Below, piece by piece: positions 40,536 to 51,359 of a stretch of 64,000 bases of DNA (position 1 is its first letter; every line of letters begins with the position of its first letter). The translations under genes and the position numbers were made by a program. The DNA comes from Strigops habroptila. Its lineage: Eukaryota > Chordata > Aves > Psittaciformes > Psittacidae. Under the pieces are notes generated by a model, which worked only from the letters and a program-made list of their open reading frames with translations, was not told where the DNA came from and made no database searches. The stretch lies in contig NC_044301.2 in NCBI RefSeq assembly GCF_004027225.2, forward strand, positions 17,257,255 to 17,321,254. The letters are read 5' to 3'.

Positions 40536-41661
40536 CTAGTTTAAAGCTCTGTCAATGAGCCTGGATAGCTCCTGAGCAAAGACCCTCTTCCCCCTTTGAG
40601 AAAGGTGAATCCCATCTGACACCAGCAATCCTGGTGCCATGTAGGCCATCCCATTATCAAAAACCCCAAAACTGTGGCAGCGACACCAGCCATGGAGCCA
40701 TGTCTTAACAGACTGGGTCTGTCTATTTCTTCTAATGTCATTGCATGCAACTGGAAGGAGAGAAGAGAACTTGTGCCTCAGATCCTCTAACCAGCCATCC
40801 CAAGGCCCCGAAGTCTCTTTTGATCTCCCTTGGACTACAGGTTGCAGTTTCATCACCACCCACATGGAAGACCAGTAACAGGTAGTAGTCCAAGGGCCGT
40901 ACCAGGCTAGGGAGTTTCCTAGCAATGTCCTTAACCCAGGCCCCAGGGAAGCAGCAGACTTCCCTATGAGGAGGGTCTGTTTGGCATATTGGACCTTCTG
41001 TTCCTCACAGGAGGGAGCAGCCTACAACTATAACCCATCTTTTCTTCCTCATGGAAGTGGTTGTAATACGGGGCATATGCCTTCCTGACCCTGTCACCAC
41101 CTCTGGTGTGGATGGACCTTCATCCTCCTCATCCATTGACTGGCCATTCACATCCATAGCCTCATACCTGTTGTATAGAGGCACCTGAGAGGGTGAGGTG
41201 GGCAAGGGAGGTTTTCACATGCTACCCCTAGTGTGGACTTGCATCCATTCACGCCTATCCCTTGAGCTACTGCCTTCAGTCTTGCAGGGGGAGGTTTCAG
41301 GACCCCCTGGATCTTGGGTTTTTTCTGCTGGCCATCTCAGTGAGGCCAGAGCCTGGTTCCACCAGTCTATCTCCTTCTCAGACTCCCTGATACTTCTTAA
41401 CCTTTTTACTTCATCTGTTAGCTCTGCCACCAGGCTGAGCAGATCATCCACCTGATCACATCTGAGACAGCTGCTGTCCCTAATACCATTCAATACCAGA
41501 GAAAGGCTCTGGCACACCCTGCAGCCTGAGACCTGTGTTGCTGCATGTTTTCGTGGCAGCTCTGTCTGGGTTGCTACATCCTTCCTGGTGAGTGCAGAGG
41601 ATATGACTTTGCACTGGGTAGATACCATTTCCAGGCTTTCTGGGAGGGTGATAATCACCAA
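40536..41661 (-). pseudogene. CR1 ORF1, broken
   Basis: Three minus-strand frames make up a degraded ORF1. The 5' piece (41215-41661) has paired cysteines (C-R-V-C and C-L-R-C) and a Leu/Val heptad region suited to trimerisation. The 3' piece (40536-40925) ends with D-G-I-H-L-S-Q-R-G-K-R, similar to the Asp-x-x-His block of SGNH esterases reported in CR1-type ORF1 proteins. Frameshifts separate the pieces. Confidence 0.75.
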
Positions 41662-41840
41662 TAGAGCAAATCCCTTAAGCTGGCAAGGTGCCTACACCCT
41701 CCTCACACATGCTTCTTGCATGAACTGCCTGCACAAACTGCCACACCGCACCCTGACTGACGTGCCATGCCCTGTTTGCCCACTCTGTTTGCTGCACTCC
41801 TGGTCAATCGCACTCCCAGGGAGAGTGTTTTATGCATTTT

Positions 41841-42869
41841 ATACAACATATTTTGAGATTTACCAGTGAAAGGCATTGCAGCTAGGAAAGTAGTTCAACC
41901 CTCCTCTAACTGAATGGGTCTCTCCAAGCCTGTATTTTTACTCTGCTTTTTCCTTTCCTGGGCTGCAGAAAGATTTTAGGTCCATAGTTAACCCAGAGGA
42001 TGTTTCCATCTCTGTATCAACTCTCCAGTGAATTCTTGGTACTTGTATTTTTGATATTAGCATGATTGGATATTTCTTCCTTGCACTCATTTCCAAGTTA
42101 TTTTAGATTATAAAGGCCTGGCATACTCTCAAGCACAAATCTTAAATTTGGCAACATTGCTGCAACAGACACATGCATACAGAAAGCAGAAGGCTAGACA
42201 AAACAGAATAATTTGTATTTAAAAGCACAGGAAAGAAACAAAATTAAATTCCCTCAATATTATATGATTGCTGCAAAGAAATGAGCTTGTAGCTTGGCAA
42301 AATGTGTAAGCTTTGCCTCTCTGAAGGCTATAAAAGTTACTGCTTACTAGTTAAGGTTCCAGTGTATTTAAATCATTTGGTTCCTATTTAATAGAATTTC
42401 TGAAGGATTGAGAATAAATAGAAAAAATATCCAAAGTTTATTTATACTAATTAAAACATTTCCCAGACCTTAAAATGCCAGGGGGAATTTTCTTCCCAAA
42501 GAAAGGTTACATTGAATCCTGATTTAAATCAGTTGCTAATCATCATTAAAATCAGGGGTTTATATGGTGTCTAAGACCCAGGATAACCCTCCCATTATTA
42601 ACTCTGTACCATCTGATAGTGCCCTCTGTAGGAAACAGACAAAGAACATGGTAAACAGGTGACAAGACATGACAGACTCTGTGATAACATACTCCTATTT
42701 CTTTAACAGAAACATTTTGTTACAATTTAGGTATGTGATATGCTTGCATTTTTAAAATGTGTGAAAGGAAAATGCACAGAACAAAAAGTCAAAGGACACC
42801 AATTACTGTAGATATTTTAAATTATCAAGTCTTAAAAGAAATAAAACACAATTCACAAATAAGCAAAGG
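41841..42869. other. Spacer between CR1 and the nested LTR complex
   Basis: AT-rich DNA. I looked for the missing 3' part of the ERV1-type relic here (env, 3' LTR) and did not recognise it. Confidence 0.6.
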
Positions 42870-43475
42870 TGTCCTGGTTTCACCTGTAACAGTTATTTTT
42901 CTTCCTAGTAGCTTAGTACAGTGTTGTGTTTTGGCTTTAGTTTGAGAATAATGCTGATAACACACCAATGTTTTAGTTGTTGCTAAGTAGTGCTTACCCT
43001 GATCAAGGACTCTTCAGTCTCTCATGCTCTGCCAGCAAGGAGGGGCACAAGAAGCTGGGAGGGAGCAGAGACAGGACACCTGACCTGAACTAGCCAAAGG
43101 GGTATTCCGTACCACAGCACGTCATGCCCAGTATAGAAACTGGGGGGAGTTACCCGGAAGGGATCGTTCACTGCTTGCAGATCAGTCAGCAGGTGGTGAG
43201 CAACTGTATTGTGCATCACTTGCATTTTCTGAGCTTTCATTTCTTTTTTGTTGTTTCCTATTATTATCATTATTGTTTATTGTTGGTATTCTTTCTATTA
43301 TCACTGTATTTTACTTTATTTCAGTTATTAAAATGTTCTTATCTCAACCCTCGGGTTTTACATTCTTTCAATTCTCCTCCCCTTCCCATCTGGGGGGGGG
43401 GGGGAAGGCGGAAGGCAGGTGAGTGAGCAAGTGGCTGCATGGTACTTATTTACCAGCTGAGTTTAAACCATGACA
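42870..43475 (+). mobile_element. LTR of the ERVL-like family, no target duplication
   Basis: A full-length LTR from TGTCCTGGTTTCAC to CCATGACA. The left flank is AAAGG and the right flank CTCTC, so there is no target duplication. The right end abuts the interior of a minus-strand CR1 directly, showing loss of the original flank by rearrangement. Confidence 0.9.
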
Positions 43476-45222
43476 CTCTCAAGCATGTTAAGGTCCCTCT
43501 GGACCCTCTGGTCCCTCCCCATTTCTTCCCTCCAGTGTGTCAACCACACCACATAGCTTGGTGTCATCAGCAAACTTGATGAGGGCGCACTCAATCCTGC
43601 TGTCCATGTTGCTGACAAAGATGTTGAACAGGATCGGTCCCCACACTGACCCCTGAGGGACACCACTCATCACTGGTATCCATGTGGACATTGAACTGTT
43701 GACCACAACTCTCTGTGTGCGGCCATCCAGCCAATTCTTTCTCGACCGCATGGTCTATCCATCAAATCTATGTTTCTCCAATTTAGAGACAAGGATGTGC
43801 AGGACAGTGTCAAACACTTTCCACAAGTCCAGGTAGACAATGTCAGTTGCTCTGCCCCTATCCATCAGTTCTGTAGCCCTGTCATAGAAGGCCACCAAAT
43901 TGGTCAGGCAGGATTTGCCCTTAGTGAAGCCATGTTGGCTGTTACCAATCATGTGCTGTAGCATGGTTTCCAGGATAATCTGCTCTATGATCCTGCCAGG
44001 CACAAAGGTGAGACTGATTGCTCTATAGTTCCCCAGGTCTTCCATTTTCCCCTTCTTGAAAATGGGGGTTATATTTTCCTTTTTCCAGTCATCAGGAACT
44101 TCACCTGACTGCCATGATTTTTCAAATATGATGGACAGTGGCTTAGCAACTTCATTTGCCAGCTCCTTCAGGACCCACGGATGGATTTCATCAGGTCTCA
44201 TGGACTTGTGCACATTCAGGTTCCTAAGATGATCTCGAACCTGTTCCTCTCCTACAGTGGGCCTAAGGTCTTCATTCTCACAGTCCCTGCATCTGCCTTG
44301 CAAGACTTGGGTGGTGTGGTCAGAGCACTTGCCAGTGAAGACTGAGGCAAAGAAGTCATTGAGAACCTCAGCCTTCTCCAAATCCAGGGTAGCCAGTTAG
44401 CTTCCAGAGAGAGCCCACATTATCCCTAGCCTGTCTTTTGTTTGCTACATACCTATAGAAGCCCTTCCTATTATCTTTCATATCCCTGGCCAGACTCAAT
44501 TCTATCTGGGCCTTAGCTTTCCTGACCTGGTCCCTAGCTTCCTGGACAATATGTCCCTGTATTCCTCCCAGGCCACCTGTCCTCACTTCCACCTTTTGTA
44601 AGCTTCTTTTTTCCTTCTGAGTTTTCTCAGCAGCTCTTTGTCCATCAGTGGAGGCCTCTAGGCCTTCTTGCTCCATTTCCTTCTTGTCAGGACGCATCAC
44701 TCCTGAGCTTGGAGCAGGTGATCCTTGAATATTAGCCAGCATTCTTGGGCTCCTCTGCCCTCTGGGGCTTTATCCCATGGAACCTTACTGAGCAGGTTCC
44801 TGAAGAGGTCGAAGTCTGCTCTCTTGAAGTCCAGGGCAGTGAGCTTTCTCCGTGCCCTTCTCACTGCCCTGAGGATCTTGAACTCCACCATCTCATGATC
44901 ACTGCAGCCAAGGCTTCCCTGGAGCATCACATTCCCCACCAGCCCCTCCCTGTTGGTGAGCACGAGGTCAAGCATGGCACCTCTCCTTGTTGGCTCCTCT
45001 ATCACTTGCATGAGCAAGTTGTCATCCACACAATTGAGGAACCTCCTGGATTGCTTGTTCCCTGTTTCTTGCCATGCTGTCCCTCCAACAGATATCGTGG
45101 TGGTTGAAGTTCTCCATGAGGACCAGGGCTTGCGAGCGTGAGGCTGCTCCTATCTGCCTATAGAGGTCTTCATCCACAGAGTCCTCCTGATTGGGTGGCC
45201 TGCAACAGAAGCCCACAGTAAT
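43476..45222 (-). mobile_element. Internal CR1 fragment (endonuclease to mid-RT), both ends cut
   Basis: Minus-strand frames: endonuclease at 45022-45216 and 44697-45029, the linker at 44368-44742, RT at 43755-44381 and 43488-43751 (F-A-D-D-T-K-L-C). It is of the same subfamily as the copy at 1-2553. It lacks the 3' end, which breaks off at an LTR, and the 5' end, which breaks off at an inverted gag fragment. Confidence 0.93.
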
Positions 45223-45837
45223 GTCTCACTTCTTATAGAAACAGGTTAGAATGCCTTTCCATGGGGTCAGGAGTAAGATCAGCCCTTCTACTCTGTCTGG
45301 AGACTGGATCAGCAACTCTCCTGGAAGAAACCCCACTGGTCGTTGTTTTCCCTTGCAAGTTATATGTGTCTCTAGGGTTGAGGTAGGCTTTCCATTCCAC
45401 TTCCTCATGTCTTCTCTGTAGTCCCACAGGTAAAAGCACAGGGTACCCCATGGTGTGTATCTTCTATATCCTCCCTCTTGAGTGGAAGGATGCTTACTGT
45501 TAACAGCTGAGATACCAGTCCATACATGTGGGGAGAAGGATCTATCCTTGTCAAGTCGCTGAACCAGTTTCTCCACAGCCAAGACAAGGGAGGAAGAGAG
45601 ATTTTCTTTGTATTGCCAGACATGGCATTCAACTTCATCAGTGCCTCTTCGTCTCTCCAGCTCATTACTGCCAACGAGTTGGCATATGACGATGGTGGAC
45701 TTCGTACCAACTTCTGCCAAATGGGTAATGCACATTGGACTTCGTCTGTGTCTATGCGTAACTGTGCATTGTTCAGGTCATAATAGATCCTCTCTAGCAT
45801 GGCTAATTCCCTCAGGTACTGAATACCTCTCTCCATT
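45223..45837 (-). pseudogene. Inverted gag fragment of the ERVL-like family
   Basis: Minus-strand frames at 45226-45735 and 45405-45851 match the C-terminal half of the gag at about 48090-48740 (shared landmarks: G-I-Q-x-L-R-E, a Y-R-R-Y-T-P motif, F-Y-L-W-D and D-M-R-K-W). It belongs to a second, diverged copy of the same family, in opposite orientation to the provirus that begins at 45838. Confidence 0.9.
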
Positions 45838-46403
45838 TGTCCTGGGTTCAACTATAGCAGTTATTTTTCTCCTTCTTAGTAGCTGGTGCAGTGCTGTGTT
45901 TTTGACTTTCAGCCTGGGAACAATGCTGATAATACCAATGTTTTTAGTTGTTGCTAAGTAATGTTTACTCCGACGAAGGACTTTCTCACTCTCATGCTCT
46001 GCCAGGGAGGAGGGGAAGCCAGGAGGAAGCAGAGACAGGACACCTGACCCAAACTAGCCAAAGGGGTATTCCATACCACAGCACATCATGCCCAGTATAT
46101 AAACAGGGGGGAGTTACCCAGAAGCTCAGATCACTGCTTGGGTTGGGCTGGGTATCGGTCAGCGGGTGGTGAGCAATTGTATCCTTTCCCCTTGTTATTT
46201 CACTAATCATTATTATTATTAGTGGTGGTAGTAGTGGTTTTGTATTATACCTTAGTTACTGGACTGCTCTTATCTCAAACCGTGGGAGTTACATTCTTCT
46301 GATACTCCTCCCCATCCCTCCGGGAGCAGGGGGAGGAAGAAGGGGGGGGAGTGAGCGAGCAACTGCGTGGTTCCCAGTTACCGGCTGGGCTCAAACCACG
46401 ACA
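45838..46403 (+). mobile_element. 5' LTR of the ERVL-like provirus (566 bp)
   Basis: From TGTCCTGGGTTCAAC to AACCACGACA, with a TATATAAA box at 46096-46103 and a T/A-rich R region near 46190-46260. The left flank CCATT is not repeated after 51359. Confidence 0.93.
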
Positions 46404-46411
46404 GTTCTTTG

Positions 46412-46429
46412 TGGTGCCCAACATGGGGC
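46412..46429 (+). promoter_or_regulatory. Primer-binding site, lysine-tRNA type with two changes
   Basis: TGGTGCCCAACATGGGGC starts 8 bp after the LTR. It differs from the lysine-1,2 PBS by two transitions, both at former CpG positions (C to T and G to A), consistent with CpG decay. Confidence 0.75.
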
Positions 46430-46965
46430 ACGAAGGGTTGAGATAACGACAGATCTGACCACAGTGTGTCTAATCATATTTGTGATAAACATTCATTGTT
46501 ACTACTTGTCACAATGTTGATTTATTTGCTCTCAGAGTCGTTGCACTAGATCTAAGAGTTTCAGCATGTCATACCTTACTTACAGCAAGTATTTGCTGTT
46601 TTAGTGTTTATCGGCTGGGAGGCCTGGGCTAAGGTTACTGTTTCACTGTACTTCATGGTAATGACTTGTAATGCAATAGAATCATTGATCCTGAAAATGG
46701 TCTGGCTTGCGTTCCCGCGTGGTCATCACCTCAATACTTTAGGAGGTATATAATGAAATTTCTTAGCAATTGCATATCTTTTTTTTCTCCTCGGGGGGTC
46801 AACCTATGAAGGAGGCATTCCCTTACACCCTCCGCTCCCCCACCAGGCTACTTACAGCAGCATTTAAGAGTTCTGAAGTTTTTGGATGGCCTTTGAATAC
46901 CCTTGAGACCTGCCTGCTGATTGTGCTGGGGATCAGCATGTTGGCACACATACACAGTGTGTTTT

Positions 46966-47095
46966 ACCCATGGCCATCCCACCCTGGGAACACCCTATTT
47001 CATCTGATCTTGAAAGTTAAGCAGTATCGGGTTCAAATCTGGTCTAGGGTTAGACAACGATGATATAGGAGGACCACCAAGAGATTTTCCCCGAG
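46966..47095 (+). ncRNA. 5S-rRNA-like segment in the provirus leader
   Basis: Bases 46972-47032 align to vertebrate 5S rRNA from GGCCAT to TCGGGCC (about positions 7-63) with roughly three quarters identity by eye. Shared blocks include GGCCAT, CCACCCTG, TCTGATCT and TAAGCAG, and many differences are CpG transitions. A weaker continuation (GGTTAG, GATG, GGAGGACCACC against GGAGACCGCC) suggests up to about 47095. Between the PBS and gag, in the same orientation as the provirus. Not a functional 5S gene: the internal control region is altered. Confidence 0.72.
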
Positions 47096-47120
47096 GCTGG
47101 ACAGTCATGAATGGCAGGGT

Positions 47121-48764
47121 GTGCGGGATAGTATGGGCAAGTATCTAGGCCAGTGGGCCCCTCCAGTGCTTTGGAACTTCACCACTGAACAAGTGCAACA
47201 TCCGGAAAAACTAGTAAAACACTTAAAAGAGGTGTGCTGTTGTCCTGGTTATACCACAGAGGGACAACTTGCTGCAACGTGCTGGGGCTTGGCCTACACC
47301 TACAGAGCCCTGCTCAACACTATCCAGCACCTTCAAAGGGAAAAAAAAGTCTCTGGATCTGATGGCAAAGCAACAGACAACGCAGTTACTCCAACTACAA
47401 GCACAGCAACTACACCAACCCCAGTGAGAAGCACAGCAGCTACTCAAACCTCAACAGCAACAGACAATGCAGCTGTTGGTGTTACTCAACCCCCAAGCAC
47501 AACAGCTGTACCAACCCCGGCAACAGAGACTGCAGCCACTCCAACCCTAGTGGCAGACGCTGCAGCCACTCCAACCACAGTCATAAACACTGCAGCTAAA
47601 CCAAATGGCCAATTTGTGACAATGTCTGTTGCCCCTGTAAGCAAAAGCAAACAAGAGGCACAAAGAGCAACCTGCGAAGCGAAGAAAGATGAAGACCCAA
47701 TGCCATTACTACACGGAACACCATCTGAACAAGAGTTACTACTACATGGATCAGAGGAAGAGGAAGAAGAAGAAGAAGAGGTGACTTCTCAACCCCGGAC
47801 CTCAACTGAGCTGCGGAATATGCGAAAATATTTCACCCGTCTTCCAGGGGAGCACATCGTCACCTGGTGGCTCCAATGCTGGGACAATGGGGCCGATGGT
47901 CACGAACTAGAAGGTAGGGAAGCCAAGCAGCTGGGATCACTTGCTAGGGAAGGAGGAATTGACAAAGCGATTGCAAGAGAGAAGCAAGCCCTAAGCCTTT
48001 GGAGGCGGCTCCTGGCAGCTGTGAAGGACAGGTTTCCCTACAAAGACGATATTACGAGTCGCTCAGCCAACTGGACCATGATAGAGAAAGGCATCCAGTC
48101 CCTGAGGGAATCAGCCATTCTAGAGATGATCTATCATAGGCCAGATGCCAGGAACAGATCCGTAGATCCAGATGAAGTCGAATGTACATGACCCATGTGG
48201 TGGAAACTTACACGGAGTGCACCATCATCATATGCCCACTCATTGGGATCAATGACCTGGAATGATGGAGTATCACCAACAGTGGATGAACTGATTCGTC
48301 AACTCCGAGAGTTCGAAGACAATCTCACCCCTTCCATCATTTCAGCTGTGGAAAAACTGTCCCAGGAGTTCAAACAATTGAGAGACGATTTATCCGATCT
48401 ATCCAGCTCCCCACGTGTACAAACCCATGTCTCAGCTATTAACAGAAGGCGCCCTACTGCTCGAGAGAGAAAATATAGGAGATACACGCCACGGGCCACC
48501 CTATGGTTTTACCTGTGGGATCACGGAGAAGACATGAGAAAGTGGGATGGAAAACCTACCTCAGTTCTGGAGCAACGGGTGCGTGAACTGAAGAGGAGAA
48601 CAATGGTCAAGGATGATCCTCCCATGAAAGCTGCTGCTCCAGTCTCTGGTGAGCAGTTTCCCAGATGGAGTGGAAGAGCTGATTTTACTCCAGCTCCTGT
48701 GATAAGGAATACTAATCCCTTTCTACAAGATATAAGTGGAGAATTTTATGATCACTATTAGAGG
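47121..48764 (+). pseudogene. gag of the ERVL-like provirus, interrupted by one in-frame stop
   Basis: The first frame (47121-48191) is 356 residues: an N-terminal domain, a Thr/Ala/Pro-rich linker at about residues 80-165, a nine-Glu tract near residues 233-241, then a capsid-like region with W-W-L-Q-C-W. A TGA at 48189-48191 interrupts it; the same frame continues at 48195-48761 with the Y-R-R-Y-T-P and F-Y-L-W-D landmarks shared by the inverted copy. I see no CCHC knuckle. Apart from the single stop the frame is well kept, suggesting moderate age. Confidence 0.85.
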
Positions 48765-48782
48765 GGCCCTGCCTCCATCCAG

Positions 48783-50234
48783 GTGGAGGAGAGGGATAAT
48801 CAGGTTTACTGGACTGTGTGGATCAGATGGCCTGGCACATCAGTCCCACAGGAGTATAAGGCTCTAGTAGATACCGGTGCACAGTGTACCCTGATGCCAT
48901 CAAGGTATCAAGGGGTGGAACCCATTTATATTTCTGGAGTGACAGGAGGATCCCAAGAGTTGACTGTACTGGAGGCTGAAATCAGCCTGACTGGGAGGAA
49001 GTGGCAAAAGCACCCCATTGTGACTGGTCCAGGGGCTCCATGCATCCTTGGCATAGACTATCTCAGGAGATGGTACTTCAAAGACCCAAAAGGGTATGGA
49101 TGGGCTTTTGGTATCACTGCCTTGGAAACAGAGGAAATGAAGCAGCTGTCCACCTTGCCCAGTCTCTCAGAAGATCCTTCTGTTGTGGGGTTGCTGAAGG
49201 TCGAAGAACAACAAGTGCCAATCACTACCACAAGAGTGCACCGGCAGCAATATCGCACCAACCGAGACTCCTTGATTCCCATCCATAAGCTGATCCGTAG
49301 ACTGCAGAACCAAGGAGTGATCAGCAGGACTCGCTCACCCTTTAATAGCCCCATATGGCCAGTGCAAAAGTCTAATGGAGAGTGGAGATTAACAGTAGGC
49401 TATCGTGGCCTGAATGAAGTCACACCACCATTACCTGCTGCCATACCGGACATGCTAGATCTTCAATATGAACTGGAGTCAAAGGCAGCCAAATGGGATG
49501 CCACAAGTGATATTGCCAATGCATTTTTCTCAATCCCTTTGGCAGCAGAATGCAGGCCACAGTTTGCTTTCACTTGGAGGGGCGTCCAGTAAACTTGGAA
49601 CCGACTGCCCCAGGGGTGGAAACACAGCCCTACCATCTGCCATGGATTGATCCAGACTGCATTGGAACAGGGGCAAGCTCCAGAACACCTGCAATACATT
49701 GATGACATCATCGTGTGGGGCGATACAGTGGAAGAAGTTTTTGAGAAAGGGAGGAAGATAATCCAAATCCTGCTGAAGGCCAGTTTTGCCATAAAATGGA
49801 GTAAGGTCAAGGGACCTGCACAGGAGATTCAATTCTGGGGAATAAAATGGCAAGATGGACGTCGCCAGATCCCCACAGACATGATCAACAAGATAACAGC
49901 AATGTCTCCACCAACTAACAAGAAAGAAACCCAAGCTTTCTTAGGTGTTGTGGGGTTCTGGAGAATGCACATCCCAAATTACAGTCTGATTGTAAGCCCT
50001 CTCTACCACGTGACCCAGAAGAAGAATGATTTCAAATGGGGCCCTGAGCAACAACAAGCCTTTGAACAAATTAAACGAGAAAGAGTTCATGCAGTAGCCC
50101 TTGGACTAGTCCGGGCCGGGCCAGATGTGAAAAATGTGCTCTATACCGCAGCATGGTCCTACCTGGAGCCTCTGGCAGAAAGTTCCAGGGGAGACTCGAG
50201 GTCGACCCCTTGGCTTTTGGAGTCGGGGATATAA
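48783..50234 (+). pseudogene. Protease and reverse transcriptase of the ERVL-like provirus
   Basis: The aspartic protease has an intact D-T-G at residues 30-32 of this frame and a C-terminal I-L-G-I-D motif. RT follows with fingers/palm motifs, S-P-T-I-C-H-G after the interruption, and the active site Y-I-D-D at 49695-49706. A single TAA at 49590-49592 interrupts the RT in frame, and a frameshift near 50200 ends it in the connection/RNase H approach. In a working element this would be one pro-pol polyprotein. Confidence 0.9.
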
Positions 50235-51284
50235 AGGATCCGAGGCCAGCTATACTCCCACTGAAAAAGAGATACTGGCAGCCTATGAAGGGGTTCGAGC
50301 TGCCTCAGAAGTGATTGGAACTGAAGCACAGCTCCTCCTGGCACCCCGGTTGCCTGTGCTGGGCTGGATGTTCAAAGGCAGGGTCTCCTCTATACATCAT
50401 GCAACTGATGCTACATGGAGTAAGTGGGCCGCACTAATTACACAACAAGCTCTAATAGGAAATCCCAGTCATCCAGGAATTCTAGAAGTCATCATGGACT
50501 GGCAGGAGGGCAAAGATTTTGGAATGTCACCAGAAGAGGAGGTGATGCGTGCTGAAGAGGCCCCACCATATAATGAACTGTCAGAGAGTGAAAAGCAATA
50601 TGCCTTGTTTACTGATGGGTCCTGCCCTATTGTGGGAAAGCATCAGAGATGGAAGGCAGCTGTGTGGAGGCCCCTGTGACAAGTTGCAGAAACTGCTGGA
50701 GGAGAGGGTGAATTGAGTCAGTTTGCAGAGGTGAAAGCCATCCAGCTTGCCTTGGACATTGCTGAACAAGATAAATGGCCAGTACTTTATCTCTATACTG
50801 ACTCCTGGATGGTGGCAAATGCCCTGTGGGGGTGGTTGCAGCAATGGAAGCAGAGCAACTGGCAATGCAGAAGTAAACCCATCTGGGCTGCTGCGCTGTG
50901 GCACCAGCCTCTGGGAAAATTGAATGGTACAATGGGCTGTTAAAAACTACCCTGAGAGCAATGGGTGGTGGGACTTTCAAACACTGGGATACACATTTAC
51001 CAAAAGCCACCTGGTTGGTCAACACTAGGGGATCTGCCGACAGGACTGGCCCAGCCCAATCAGAACTTTTACGTCCTGTAGAGGGGGATAAAGTTCCTGT
51101 GGTGCAAATAAAGAATTTGTTGGTGAAGACAGTCTGGGTTATTCCTGCTTCAGGTAAAGGCAAACCCACTCGTGGGGTTGCTTTTGCTCAGGGACCTGGA
51201 TATACTTGGTGGGTAATGCGGGAAGATGGGGAAGTCCGATGTGTACCTCAAAGGGATGTAATTTGGGGGGAAAACAGCCAATGA
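50134..51284 (+). pseudogene. RNase H and integrase remnant of the ERVL-like provirus
   Basis: RNase H begins with L-F-T-D-G-S-C in 50134-50679, is cut by a TGA at about 50677, and continues with E-V-K-A-I-Q and Y-T-D-S-W in 50713-50943. At about 50890-50920 the sequence jumps to the end of the integrase core (G-K-I-E-W-Y-N-G, with the catalytic Glu) and the C-terminal domain (50898-51284). The zinc-binding N-terminus and the two catalytic Asp positions are missing, so integrase is deleted in its centre. Confidence 0.87.
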
Positions 51285-51359
51285 ACTCAATTGTATGCTG
51301 TTGCCTGCTCTATAACACTTTTATAGCCCACCAGGTATAACGTGGCTCAAACCACAACA

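Larger units (their letters stand above)
37457..41840 (-). mobile_element. Nearly full-length CR1 LINE with ORF1 and ORF2
   Basis: The 3' end is TCATAGAATCATAGAACAG at 37457 and the 5' UTR-like end is about 41840. In minus-strand order: ORF1 pieces at 41215-41661 (paired cysteines and a heptad-like coiled-coil region), 41005-41205 and 40536-40925 (a G-I-H-L-S-Q-R-G esterase-like end); ORF2 endonuclease at 39424-40533 (open for 369 residues); RT at 38788-38994, 38377-38646 and 37872-38474 (V-P-Q/I-P-Q-G-S-V and F-A-D-D motifs); then the C-terminus and 3' UTR. RT has several shifts and stops, so the copy is dead though comparatively complete. It truncates the ERV1-type relic. Confidence 0.94.
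45838..51359 (+). mobile_element. ERVL-like provirus with 5' LTR, gag, pro, pol; no env
   Basis: Order: LTR 45838-46403, PBS 46412-46429, a leader of about 690 bp with a 5S-rRNA-like segment, gag 47121-48764, pro-RT 48783-50234, RNase H and integrase tail to 51284, then about 20 bp resembling the LTR end (GGCTCAAACCACAACA at about 51344-51359). Class III assignment rests on the 5-bp target duplications of its solo LTRs, absence of env, and a S-P-T-I-C-H-G motif in RT; the Lys-like PBS would also suit an ERVK-type element, so the class is provisional. Stops, a frameshift and a deletion through integrase make it non-functional. Confidence 0.9.

Noticed and set aside
41841..42869. Possible 3' half of the ERV1-type relic beyond the CR1
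   Set aside because: I found no env-like frame, polypurine tract followed by an LTR, or match to 33211-33788.
47028..47041. GGTTCAAATCT resembling a tRNA B box
   Set aside because: No tRNA cloverleaf fits around it; it is better explained as part of the altered 5S-like segment.
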